Shown: positions 1 through 7,411 of the stretch, piece after piece
Numbering within the stretch: position 1 is the first letter of the stretch
Layout of the letters: each line of letters starts with the position of its first letter
Source of the DNA: Bacteroidales bacterium UBA1181
Lineage (GTDB): Bacteria > Bacteroidota > Bacteroidia > Bacteroidales > Paludibacteraceae
Length of the DNA stretch: 64,000 nucleotides
NCBI GenBank assembly: GCA_002310215.1
Contig: DBYR01000013.1
Span: 149,403-213,402 of the forward strand
Direction: 5' to 3'
Notes under the pieces: model-generated
Databases searched by the model: none
What the model saw: only the letters and a program-made list of their open reading frames with translations
What the model was told of the DNA's origin: nothing
Position numbers and translations under genes: made by a program

Positions 1-742
1 TTTCACTATTGATGCCAGTAATATTAAAATCTGCTTTATGAAGAAATGATAGGATATGATTCTTCAAATCCTCATTGTCACACAATTCCCTTTCCGCATA
101 TTCGTACATATGAGTAAATGGATGAATGTTTGGAAGCATTCTTTCCTTAAACCAGTTGCGAACTTTATCAATTTCACCCAGATCTACGTTGGCATTGCCT
201 TTCGCAGAAAAAAACGAAATATTTTTTAAACAATCAAGTTCTATTTTCTCTTGAGCGACAGAACTCACTTTTACAGCTGCATGATTAAACAATATTTTAG
301 AAATATTGTTTTCTAAATTCCTTTTGAAAAGTAAAGTGGGCTGTTGGGAATTATATACATACAGTTTCTCACTATACACAGCGTTCCTGTCTAACCGCAA
401 GTGGTACCAATAACGTCTTCTATCTACATAGAATTTCAAATCGAATTCGGAAGGCTGATTTGGAGTTTCTTTGTCAAGCAAAAATGGTTCAACCCCTGTG
501 CCATCCTCACTGTCATTAGATTTCTTCAACCAAAAATCATTTAAGAAATCAAACGCACTAAGAAGATTGGATTTCCCTGATGCATTAGCACCGTATACCA
601 TGGCAAACTTTAACAAACGAGCACCATCAGGCATACTGATGACTTGTACTTCTTCCATATTCGTGCTCTTATCAGCCTCAAAACTAAATACTACCTCCTT
701 TCGAAAAGAACGAAAGTTTTTTATTTTCAATTCTTGTATCAT
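1..742 (-). CDS. AAA15/OLD-like ATPase, 3' part beyond window edge
   Basis: The minus strand is open from an ATG at 740-742 to the window edge, giving 247 codons with no stop. The N-terminus begins MIQELKIKNFRSFR, the usual opening of SMC/RecF-like ABC ATPases of the AAA15 (COG1106) and OLD type. A Walker A motif GANASGKS lies at residues 51-58. The Q-loop, signature and Walker B motifs would lie outside the window. Such proteins are often abortive-infection or defence ATPases, sometimes paired with a nuclease; the function here is inferred only from the family. It diverges from the 4TM/MBL/E2 operon, is similarly AT-rich, and has a TAACTTTG box just upstream. Confidence 0.8.
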   Translation of the reverse strand, partial: MIQELKIKNFRSFRKEVVFSFEADKSTNMEEVQVISMPDGARLLKFAMVYGANASGKSNLLSAFDFLNDFWLKKSNDSEDGTGVEPFLLDKETPNQPSEFDLKFYVDRRRYWYHLRLDRNAVYSEKLYVYNSQQPTLLFKRNLENNISKILFNHAAVKVSSVAQEKIELDCLKNISFFSAKGNANVDLGEIDKVRNWFKERMLPNIHPFTHMYEYAERELCDNEDLKNHILSFLHKADFNITGINSE

Positions 743-764
743 TTTCACCTAATAGTTTCTGTTG

Positions 765-772
765 CAAAGTTA
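765..772 (-). promoter_or_regulatory. Bacteroidota -7 box (TAACTTTG) of the AAA15 gene
   Basis: On the minus strand TAACTTTG matches TAnnTTTG and lies 23 bases before the ATG. No TTTG -33 box is found at the standard 19-20 spacing. Confidence 0.45.
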
Positions 773-957
773 CACTATAAAATCATATACAACATGGAAA
801 ACCGCCATTTTAATACATTTTATTCTTAATAATTGACACTTCCCGCCTAATATTAAATATAGAATCAATGTAAATGTCATTTTTATTCTGCCATATTGTC
901 ACAATAAAATGATCAAGATTGTCAGTTTTATTTTTAAAACTAGATTAAAAACTGCCT

Positions 958-1005
958 ATATGGCAAACTGGATGAATAATTTGGCATATTTTATATTTGG
1001 CATAT
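958..1005 (+). promoter_or_regulatory. Promoter region with repeated TTTGGCATAT motif, upstream of the 4TM/MBL/E2 operon
   Basis: The 340-bp gap between the divergent genes (743-1081) is AT-rich. TTTGGCATAT occurs at 980-989 and again at 996-1005, a 16-bp period, and a near-inverted copy ATATGGCAAA lies at 958-967. A -7-like box TATATTTG (992-999) overlaps the second copy. This arrangement looks like operator half-sites around a promoter. Nothing else was recognised in the gap. Confidence 0.45.
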
Positions 1006-1081
1006 GGTTTGAATGTAAGTTTATGCGTTATAAACTAAAAACCAGGACTAAGGAACCTGACAACGCAAAAAACAATAAATT

Positions 1082-1792
1082 ATGAAGAGCATTTACAATA
1101 AAAGAGCTAGATTGTTTTCATCTATTGCAGCGATGGCAATTCCTTTGATAGTTTTATCATTTATTTTTATCCATATGGGTATACCTACTATCTGGGACAT
1201 TCCGGGAACAAAGGCTATTACTTCTTTCATTCCTTCTGCGTTGATTATTGCAACCATTGGTTATCTACTTGAGGAATTGTTTAATTCCACATCGAAAATA
1301 ATTTTCCAATTTCCTCTCTTTTCGGAAAATGAAACAAACATGCCAACAACAAAACTTTTATCGTGGAGTTCTAAGGAGCGTTTGTCAGATGATATGATAA
1401 AGCAGATAGCAATACGGGTAAGACACGATTTTGGCATTACTCTTATGTCTGCCACAGAAGAGAAAAAGAAATCTAATGCCAAAGAAGCAAAACGTAGAAT
1501 TGTAGATGCTGTGGGTAAGATACGAGAAGAAACACGAGAAAATGAAAATTTAATGAGATATAATATTCAATATGGCTTTTGTAGGAATTATCTTGGAGGC
1601 TCAGTATATGCATTACTTTTCCTTGTTGTAGCAATTATTATTAATTGCAATATCGCATTCATGAATAACATACTTTTATGGATGTTGTTGGGTATACAAA
1701 TCATACTAGTTGTACTGTTCTTTTTTTCACTTAAACATATAGGAAATTCATACGCAAGAGCTTTGTATAACGCATATATATCTAAAAAATAA
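1082..1792 (+). CDS. Four-TM membrane protein, putative effector of an E2-associated conflict operon
   Basis: This 236-residue protein has four hydrophobic segments at about 12-32, 46-64, 172-193 and 196-217. A charged, probably cytosolic region of about 105 residues separates the two pairs and contains a basic helix (KKKSNAKEAKRR, 128-139). The motif RYNIQYGFCRNYLGG (159-173) precedes the third segment. The 2TM-soluble-2TM plan resembles the S-4TM effectors described for SMODS/CBASS operons, but I cannot confirm membership. It is the first gene of a compact operon, ending 5 bp before the MBL gene. A membrane-perturbing or sensing role is inference. Confidence 0.6.
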   Translation: MKSIYNKRARLFSSIAAMAIPLIVLSFIFIHMGIPTIWDIPGTKAITSFIPSALIIATIGYLLEELFNSTSKIIFQFPLFSENETNMPTTKLLSWSSKERLSDDMIKQIAIRVRHDFGITLMSATEEKKKSNAKEAKRRIVDAVGKIREETRENENLMRYNIQYGFCRNYLGGSVYALLFLVVAIIINCNIAFMNNILLWMLLGIQIILVVLFFFSLKHIGNSYARALYNAYISKK

Positions 1793-1797
1793 GTTTT

Positions 1798-3003
1798 ATG
1801 GACAAAAATATTATTACATTTTATCCCGTAGACAATGGGGATTGCATTCTTTTGGAAATGAAAAATGGTCTAAAGATGATGTGGGACTGCAAGTTTAGAA
1901 ACTCTGTGGAAAATTCAGATGACGAAAGCAAATTTGATGTGATTAATAATTTGCTAAATTACAAACTTGAAAAAAAGGTGAGTAAACTACCTTTCATAGA
2001 TGCTTTTGTGCTATCACATCCTGATCAAGACCATTGTCTGGGCTTTAACAACAAATTCTATTTGGGTGATCCTATAAAAATATCACAAAAGGACATTGAT
2101 GCCCAAAAGATTCTTATTGGAGAATTATGGTATTCACCAAGAGTATTTATAGAACATACTGACGAATTATGTGTTGATGCCATTGCGTTTAAAAAAGAAG
2201 CAGATAGACGTATGCGATTGTTTAAGGAGGATCCTGTTAGAGCCAATCAAGATGGTAATAGAATAAGAATTGTAGGTTGGGCCGATCTTGACAATCTTGT
2301 TGGATTAGAAAAAAGGATCACCATTCCTGGCAGTGAAATTAACGAAGTAAATGGCCATAACTATAATGATTTCAGAATCTTTATTCATTCCCCATTTCGT
2401 AATGCGATTGAAAATAATGATAGAAATGAAACAAACATTGTAATGCAATTTAGATTCGATTGGAATTCCATTAAGGATGTGGCAAATTTGATTCTTGGTG
2501 GTGATGCTGAATGGCGTGTTTGGGAGAAAATCGTTAAATTAAGTGATGTGAAAACTCTTAAATGGGACCTTTTTGAAGCTCCACATCATTGTAGTTGGTC
2601 GTTCTTTGCTGACGATAGGGAAAATGACAAACCCAATAAGAGTTCTTTGGATTTTCTGGCAAAACGAAATAGCAAAGCAATTATTGTGTCATCGTCAAAG
2701 TATATTTCTCATAAAGATTCTAATCCTCCATGCAAAAAAGCAAAAAATAGATATGTAAAAGAAATAGGCGAAAATAATTTTTACTGTACTGGGGGAGATT
2801 GTATTGATGGCACTCCCTCTCCTCTTGCCTTTGAGGTTACAAATTCTGGGTTCAAAAAAATTGAGCATAAAATCGATGATAGTCAAGCACATGATTATGC
2901 AGATGCATTTATCAATGGTAAATTAAAACTAGGAGCTACAGGATTAAATCTATCGTTGGGTAATTCTATTGCAAAGTCTGGGGGATTCTATGGTAAAGAA
3001 TAA
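1798..3003 (+). CDS. Metallo-beta-lactamase-fold hydrolase, ComEC-like
   Basis: This 401-residue protein has no signal peptide and is probably cytosolic. It shows the MBL metal ligands: SHPDQDH at residues 73-79 (the HxHxDH position, here HxDxDH), LGGDAEW with Asp236, and APHHC with His263/His264. The HPDxDH form is typical of the ComEC/Rec2-type MBL branch, whose members act on nucleic acids or phosphodiesters. The substrate cannot be read from the sequence. It starts 5 bp after the 4TM gene and overlaps the E2-like gene by 14 bp, so the three are probably co-translated. MBL proteins have been reported beside prokaryotic E2 proteins. An E1 and a CD-NTase are both absent here. Confidence 0.75.
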   Translation: MDKNIITFYPVDNGDCILLEMKNGLKMMWDCKFRNSVENSDDESKFDVINNLLNYKLEKKVSKLPFIDAFVLSHPDQDHCLGFNNKFYLGDPIKISQKDIDAQKILIGELWYSPRVFIEHTDELCVDAIAFKKEADRRMRLFKEDPVRANQDGNRIRIVGWADLDNLVGLEKRITIPGSEINEVNGHNYNDFRIFIHSPFRNAIENNDRNETNIVMQFRFDWNSIKDVANLILGGDAEWRVWEKIVKLSDVKTLKWDLFEAPHHCSWSFFADDRENDKPNKSSLDFLAKRNSKAIIVSSSKYISHKDSNPPCKKAKNRYVKEIGENNFYCTGGDCIDGTPSPLAFEVTNSGFKKIEHKIDDSQAHDYADAFINGKLKLGATGLNLSLGNSIAKSGGFYGKE

Positions 3004-3415
3004 TTTTCATACATCAAATAATAACGACAAGCAAATTGCCGCAATGAAACATTTTTATCCAAAATGCACATACATAAAAAGGGAGGGACAAGTGATTTTC
3101 ACTTTTTGGTTAAAAGTATTAGATTCCCTTCCCGAGTATAAAGTCAAAATAATATACCAAGGGAATCTCCGACCCAAAGTGTTTGTGCTTTCCCCAAAGA
3201 TTGTTGATCAAGCCAAACACACCTATAAAGATGGAAGTTTGTGTTTGTACCACGATCGCAATTTTAAATGGTCCTCATCAAAATTGATTGCGAAAAATAT
3301 AGTTGGATGGACAGCGGCATGGATCTATTTTTATGAGTACTGGTTACAAACAGGGAAATGGATAGCAAAAGAGGTTCCTCATTCCTTGCAACAAGACAAA
3401 ACTCTAATGAATTAG
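2990..3415 (+). CDS. Stand-alone E2 (ubiquitin-conjugating)-like protein
   Basis: The 141-residue protein carries the C-terminal signature of bacterial E2 domains found in type II CBASS Cap2 proteins: HTYKDGSLCLYH (77-88), whose Cys85 is the candidate thioester cysteine, then a Trp-rich helix, EYWLQTGKW (116-124) and a terminal EVPH. The start at 2990 (GGGGG 5 bp upstream) is preferred to the in-frame ATG at 2969, because it shortens the overlap with the MBL gene to 14 bp. No E1-like or JAB domain is fused or adjacent. The E2-only form is like short type II CBASS, but the nucleotidyltransferase expected there is not in the window. Confidence 0.7.
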   Translation: MVKNNFHTSNNNDKQIAAMKHFYPKCTYIKREGQVIFTFWLKVLDSLPEYKVKIIYQGNLRPKVFVLSPKIVDQAKHTYKDGSLCLYHDRNFKWSSSKLIAKNIVGWTAAWIYFYEYWLQTGKWIAKEVPHSLQQDKTLMN

Positions 3416-3420
3416 TGTAG

Positions 3421-3463
3421 AAGGGAAAGATAGTCTGAACACAAACGGCTATCTCTCCCTTTA
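3421..3463 (+). terminator. Hairpin after the E2-like gene
   Basis: AAGGGAAAGATAG (3421-3433) pairs with CTATCTCTCCCTT (3449-3461) with one mismatch. The T-run is short, so this may act only as a 3'-end stabiliser. Confidence 0.5.
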
Positions 3464-3513
3464 AATCCAGCTGCTAATAAATTATGGGACGATTCCTTCC
3501 CATTCGACATTTC

Positions 3514-3527
3514 TGTGTCTAGACACA
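3514..3527. promoter_or_regulatory. Palindromic operator, copy 1
   Basis: TGTGTCTAGACACA is a perfect 14-bp palindrome, 86 bp upstream of the -7 box of the GH5 gene. The same palindrome lies 85 bp upstream of the -7 box of the esterase gene (5762-5775), within a longer conserved block. The distance suits an activator site. The stretch 3464-3731 otherwise holds the promoter and a leader of about 100 nt. Confidence 0.65.
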
Positions 3528-3590
3528 CTTTTCTCGACTGGACTCCACCGAAACGTGATCGATAAAGGCTCGTTATTAAACAAAAAAACC

Positions 3591-3621
3591 TTGCAATTCC
3601 TGTTCCGTTTGTATAACTTTG
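3591..3621 (+). promoter_or_regulatory. Promoter of the GH5 gene
   Basis: TTGC (3591-3594), a 19-bp spacer and TAACTTTG (3614-3621) fit the Bacteroidota -33/-7 consensus. Transcription should start near 3628, leaving a leader of about 100 nt before the ATG at 3732. Confidence 0.7.
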
Positions 3622-3731
3622 TAAGTGGCAGACAGAAAGAGAGTGGTATTTATTGCGTTAGTGTGTTCCAAAACAGGGCCCTTCTCTTCCGTCCGATTAA
3701 GGATTATCTAACTATTTTGAAATTTATACAG

Positions 3732-5615
3732 ATGAAAAAATTTTTTACACTAATTGCTCTATTTGCGTTTGCATTCTCGGCTTATGCATTGGAAGGATTG
3801 AAGTTGGTAGGTACCCAATTGTGTACGGAAAGTGGGAAGCCCATTCAATTGAGAGGATGGAGTACCCATGGCTCATGGTTTAAAGAGTGCTATGACGAGG
3901 AGGAGGATTTCTCCGCCATGAAAAGGAAAGGCGCTAATGTGGCGCGTATTGTCACGTACTTCAACGAAGGTGAAGGCATAAATGAGGCGTGGGTTAAGAA
4001 TTGCATCGATTTTTGCGCCAACCAAAACATGTATTGCATCGTCGATTGGCACTTGACAAAAGATCGGGAAGAGTTGAAAGGTAACCCGATGACCAGAGTG
4101 GAAGACGCTAAGAACTTCTTCCATGACATCTCCGAATACGTCAGCGAAAAGGATTACAATCATGTATTGTACGAGATATGCAACGAACCTGTCTTCGACT
4201 CCATATCGGATGGTTGGGGGTCGAAGGATCCTTATGAAGTTGGGAAAGAATATGTGTGGGGTTGGATAAAGGATTATTGCAAGGAAATCCTTCCAGTCAT
4301 CAAAGCGAACGACTCCACCTCGATCGTATTGGTAGGCACGCCGCAATGGGACCAAGCCCTGGTATTCCCTTTCCTGGATCCAATCGACGAGATGGGCATG
4401 AACGTGATGTACAGTTTTCACTATTACGCGTATGACCAGGAAATATATCTGGGCGAGCTGAGCAGCGCATCGGCTTTTATCCCTTTGTTCGTAACGACAT
4501 GGAGCCTTTCCAGCCAAGAAAATGGCACAAAGATATCGACAGAAAACGCTGATAAGTTAATGACCGTATGCAACGGAAAGAATATTGGCGGACAAGTCAT
4601 CAGTTGGGTCAACTGGAGTTGGAGCTACCTGGATTCACCAGAAAATTCTTTCAGCTCAATAGAGAATTACGACAAGAAAAACTTTTCAGAGGCTGGGAAA
4701 TATGTTATGAAACAATTGTCGAAAGGTGACAATTTTGTCTTTGGTGAATCTCAGGCGTATGATAGCGCACAAGTGTTTGACGGTGTGAACGACTTCTACT
4801 TGGCACTGGAGAAATACGACCAGGGAGGAATCAACAATGCCTACTATGACTTTGACGAGGATTGGGTAGCGTGCGCACCTACCCCATGTAACAGTGGAGT
4901 TGCCGGTATGTATGAAGGTGTTCGTGGCGACGATGCTGTAGACATAGGTTACACCAATGAGGAGAACCCAGGAGATGGCTACTATAGCTTGAGCTACATC
5001 GGTCGAGGCGAATGGGTGAAATATACCATCAATGTGAAACATCCTGGCGACTATGAATTCGAGACTTACACGAACAACCATATAGATTACAACATCATCG
5101 CATTCACGGTTGATGGCAAGAATGCGCTTGTCGATGAGGATGGGAAGGAGATATACCGCGCATTGGAATTGCAACCCAGTGGCGAAGGTGAAAAAATGGA
5201 TGGTTACAATGATTGGGGATGGACGAAACCTATATGCCCATACGCACCAGAGAAAAAGTTCCGTCTGCGCTTCAATGAGACGGGTGAACATAAATTAGGC
5301 ATTGTCTTCATGACAGACGGTTCCGGTTTGGGTTCCCTTAAGATCATTGGTAAACCTGAGAATGCGGTGAACGTTGAGGATGTGAACAACCTAGTCGTTC
5401 GGTTGTGGCCTAACCCATCCGAGGACGGTTCCCTGAACGTCTCCGTCAACTACGATTCCGACATCACCATCTATAGCGCACAAGGAGTTGCCGTATTCTC
5501 CAAAACAGTAGCCGCCGGTGTGACAACATTGAACACCTCATTGGCTGCCGGCGCCTATTACGTGAAGGTGCGAAATGAGAACGGTATTTTCACAAATAAA
5601 TTCATTGTGAAATAA
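3732..5615 (+). CDS. Secreted GH5 cellulase-like protein with C-terminal module and T9SS sorting domain; nucleophile missing
   Basis: The 627-residue protein starts at 3732, where a signal peptide (MKKFFTLIALFAFAFSAYA) begins; the frame is open further upstream but runs through the promoter. Residues 22-320 resemble GH5 endoglucanases: RGWSTHG near the start, ICNEP with acid/base Glu152, and YSFHYYAYD. At the nucleophile strand, where the family has VTEWG, this protein reads VTTWS (254-258), so Thr256 replaces the catalytic glutamate. A beta-rich carbohydrate-binding-like module (about 340-540, with YIGRGEWVKYTI) follows. A T9SS type A domain (about 555-627: WPNPSEDG, AAGAYYVKV, FIVK) ends it, so cell-surface delivery is expected. 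It may be a binding rather than a hydrolytic protein. Confidence 0.85.
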   Translation: MKKFFTLIALFAFAFSAYALEGLKLVGTQLCTESGKPIQLRGWSTHGSWFKECYDEEEDFSAMKRKGANVARIVTYFNEGEGINEAWVKNCIDFCANQNMYCIVDWHLTKDREELKGNPMTRVEDAKNFFHDISEYVSEKDYNHVLYEICNEPVFDSISDGWGSKDPYEVGKEYVWGWIKDYCKEILPVIKANDSTSIVLVGTPQWDQALVFPFLDPIDEMGMNVMYSFHYYAYDQEIYLGELSSASAFIPLFVTTWSLSSQENGTKISTENADKLMTVCNGKNIGGQVISWVNWSWSYLDSPENSFSSIENYDKKNFSEAGKYVMKQLSKGDNFVFGESQAYDSAQVFDGVNDFYLALEKYDQGGINNAYYDFDEDWVACAPTPCNSGVAGMYEGVRGDDAVDIGYTNEENPGDGYYSLSYIGRGEWVKYTINVKHPGDYEFETYTNNHIDYNIIAFTVDGKNALVDEDGKEIYRALELQPSGEGEKMDGYNDWGWTKPICPYAPEKKFRLRFNETGEHKLGIVFMTDGSGLGSLKIIGKPENAVNVEDVNNLVVRLWPNPSEDGSLNVSVNYDSDITIYSAQGVAVFSKTVAAGVTTLNTSLAAGAYYVKVRNENGIFTNKFIVK

Positions 5616-5679
5616 TCGACCGTATCCATTCTCGTCCACCAATAGGAGGAAAGGGGTGGCATCTATATCATAGATGGCA
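5611..5679 (+). repeat. 69-bp direct repeat, copy 1 (3' end of the GH5 gene)
   Basis: This segment begins at the GH5 stop codon and closely matches 5883-5951: AATAATCGAyC, TCGTCCACCAA, GGAGGAAA, GGGTGGCATCT, AGATGGCA. In this copy CCACCAA and the later TTGGTGG (5694-5700) can pair, enclosing a CATCTATatcATAGATG hairpin, so it may fold as the GH5 terminator. Confidence 0.6.
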
Positions 5680-5761
5680 TCGCTTCCCTCTTGTTGGTGG
5701 TTCGTTTTTTGTACAATCATCTGAAAATCATGCCATTCCCCTATATCCCATTCGATATTTC

Positions 5762-5775
5762 TGTGTCTAGACACA
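5762..5775. promoter_or_regulatory. Palindromic operator, copy 2
   Basis: A second TGTGTCTAGACACA, in the same position relative to the promoter as copy 1. The surrounding block (about 5750-5870) matches 3502-3625, including TTATTAAACAAAAAAA and TTCCGTTTGTATA. Confidence 0.65.
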
Positions 5776-5837
5776 CTTTTCTCGAATGGACTTCGTACAA
5801 ACGTGATAGATAACGGTACGTTATTAAACAAAAAAAA

Positions 5838-5868
5838 TTGTGCTTTCTATTCCGTTTGTATATTTTTG
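5838..5868 (+). promoter_or_regulatory. Promoter of the esterase gene
   Basis: TTGT (5838-5841), a 19-bp spacer and TATTTTTG (5861-5868). Together with the operator, 69-bp repeat copy 1 and copy 2, this accounts for the gap 5616-5990. Confidence 0.7.
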
Positions 5869-5882
5869 TGAGTGACAGATTC

Positions 5883-5951
5883 AATAATCGATCATTTCCA
5901 CTTTCGTCCACCAAAGGGAGGAAAAGGGTGGCATCTTCAGCACAGATGGCA
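5883..5951 (+). repeat. 69-bp direct repeat, copy 2 (esterase leader)
   Basis: This near-copy of 5611-5679 lies in the 5' leader of the esterase, 15 bp after the -7 box. It could be a transcribed leader element or a relic of a duplication that copied the promoter block. Confidence 0.6.
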
Positions 5952-5990
5952 ACATTGCTCATGTCTGTAAAAACAATAAAAATATTACCC

Positions 5991-7331
5991 ATGAAAAAGC
6001 ATCTTATTTTAGTCATTTTTTCTCTTATTGGTGGTTCGCTATTCGCCCAACCGTTGGACAAAGAGGCAGCCGAGTCGGCCAAGGAGCAGGTCATCGCGGA
6101 ATGGAAAGCCCAGATGTCCGCTATATATGACCAAGCATATCAAGAACATATCATCCGTCGTGACGGGTTACAGTTAGGGCTGGGATACTTCATCCGAGGC
6201 GCGGAACCTGCAGGGGGACGTAGCCTTTGGATCTCCATGCACGGTGGCGGAAACGCCCCCAAGGAAACGAATGACCAACAGTGGGAGAACCAAATATACC
6301 TTTACCAACCGCAAGGCATCTACGTGGCGCCGAGAGCTCCGTGGAATGATTGGGACATGTGGTTCAAAGCGCCTATCGACTCCCTCTTCCAGGACTTGAT
6401 CACCATGATGATCGTTAAGGAGAATATCAACCCTGATAAAGTGTATATCATGGGCTATTCCGCCGGAGGGGACGGTGTCTGGCGACTGGCACCTCGCCTC
6501 GCTGACCATTGGGCCGCCGCCGCCATGATGGCCGGTCACCCGGGCGACGTGGGACTACGTAACTTGGTTAACACTCCTTTCACCATTTGGGTGGGCGCCC
6601 TCGACTCCGCCTACGACCGCAACAAGGAGGTGCAGAAGAGAGGGGAGGAAATGGATGAACTTAGCCAATCTGTGCCAGGGAAATATATCCATGAGACCCA
6701 TATCGTCGCGGGGAAAGGTCACTGGATGGACCAGGTGGACACCGCCGCCGTCAGCTGGATGCAACGCTACACCCGCGACGCCCATCCGCAACAGATCATC
6801 TGGACGCAGGAGGAATGCTTGCGGAACGCTTTCTATTGGGTCTCCTTGCCCCCTTCCGTGAAACCAGTGCGGGGCAACACCTTCGACGCGAGAATCGAGG
6901 GAAACACTATCACCATCGATAAGATGGATTATGATGAGGTGGTCATCTGGCTGGACGATGACATGGTGGACCTCTCCCAGCCCGTCACCATCCAATACGA
7001 CGGAAGGACGCTCTTCCGGCAAGTGGTGGAGAGAACAGAAGAGAGCATGCGGCAATCCATCTACGAACGCAAAGACCCATCCTTCTGTTTCCCTGCCAAC
7101 GTCACGATTTCCAAAGACATGACAGTGGAAGACACTGGTATAGAGGAGGTTGAGGCCTCCCTGTTGTGGCGTGATGATATCCGACGGATTGAAGCCTATG
7201 ACCTGCAAGGACATACGCTCTGCTCCACCACACAGCGGGATGAATACCTGCGATTCGCCCAAAAGTACGGATGCATCCACATCATAAGGTTGCATTTTGA
7301 CAACTTCAGCAAGGTGGAAACACGGAAATAA
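5991..7331 (+). CDS. Secreted alpha/beta-hydrolase, carbohydrate-esterase-like
   Basis: The 446-residue protein starts with MKKHLILVIFSLIGGSLFAQ, a clean signal peptide; the frame is open upstream but that part is promoter. The fold is that of PHB-depolymerase/feruloyl-esterase-like hydrolases: an SMHGGG oxyanion loop, GYSAGGDG with Ser157, VGALDS with Asp205 and GKGHWMD with His244 form a full triad. A C-terminal stretch (IEAYDLQGHTLC to the end) resembles a degenerate T9SS type A sorting domain. It shares its promoter and operator with the GH5 gene upstream, so the two are probably co-induced on a plant polysaccharide. The substrate (acetyl, feruloyl or other ester) cannot be read from the sequence. 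Confidence 0.75.
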   Translation: MKKHLILVIFSLIGGSLFAQPLDKEAAESAKEQVIAEWKAQMSAIYDQAYQEHIIRRDGLQLGLGYFIRGAEPAGGRSLWISMHGGGNAPKETNDQQWENQIYLYQPQGIYVAPRAPWNDWDMWFKAPIDSLFQDLITMMIVKENINPDKVYIMGYSAGGDGVWRLAPRLADHWAAAAMMAGHPGDVGLRNLVNTPFTIWVGALDSAYDRNKEVQKRGEEMDELSQSVPGKYIHETHIVAGKGHWMDQVDTAAVSWMQRYTRDAHPQQIIWTQEECLRNAFYWVSLPPSVKPVRGNTFDARIEGNTITIDKMDYDEVVIWLDDDMVDLSQPVTIQYDGRTLFRQVVERTEESMRQSIYERKDPSFCFPANVTISKDMTVEDTGIEEVEASLLWRDDIRRIEAYDLQGHTLCSTTQRDEYLRFAQKYGCIHIIRLHFDNFSKVETRK

Positions 7332-7352
7332 TAAGAATTTGGCTCAACTACA

Positions 7353-7383
7353 TTTGCCACTCCGTTCATTTATCATAATTTCG
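7353..7383 (+). promoter_or_regulatory. Promoter of tcdA
   Basis: TTTG (7353-7356), exactly 19 bp, then TAATTTCG (7376-7383), close to the -33/-7 consensus. Confidence 0.65.
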
Positions 7384-7411
7384 CGGCATTAAAAACCACA
7401 CATGGGAGAAC

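Noticed and set aside
3873..4517. Long antisense open frame in the GH5 gene
   Set aside because: Shadow of a well-supported glycosidase frame; no start context or domain.
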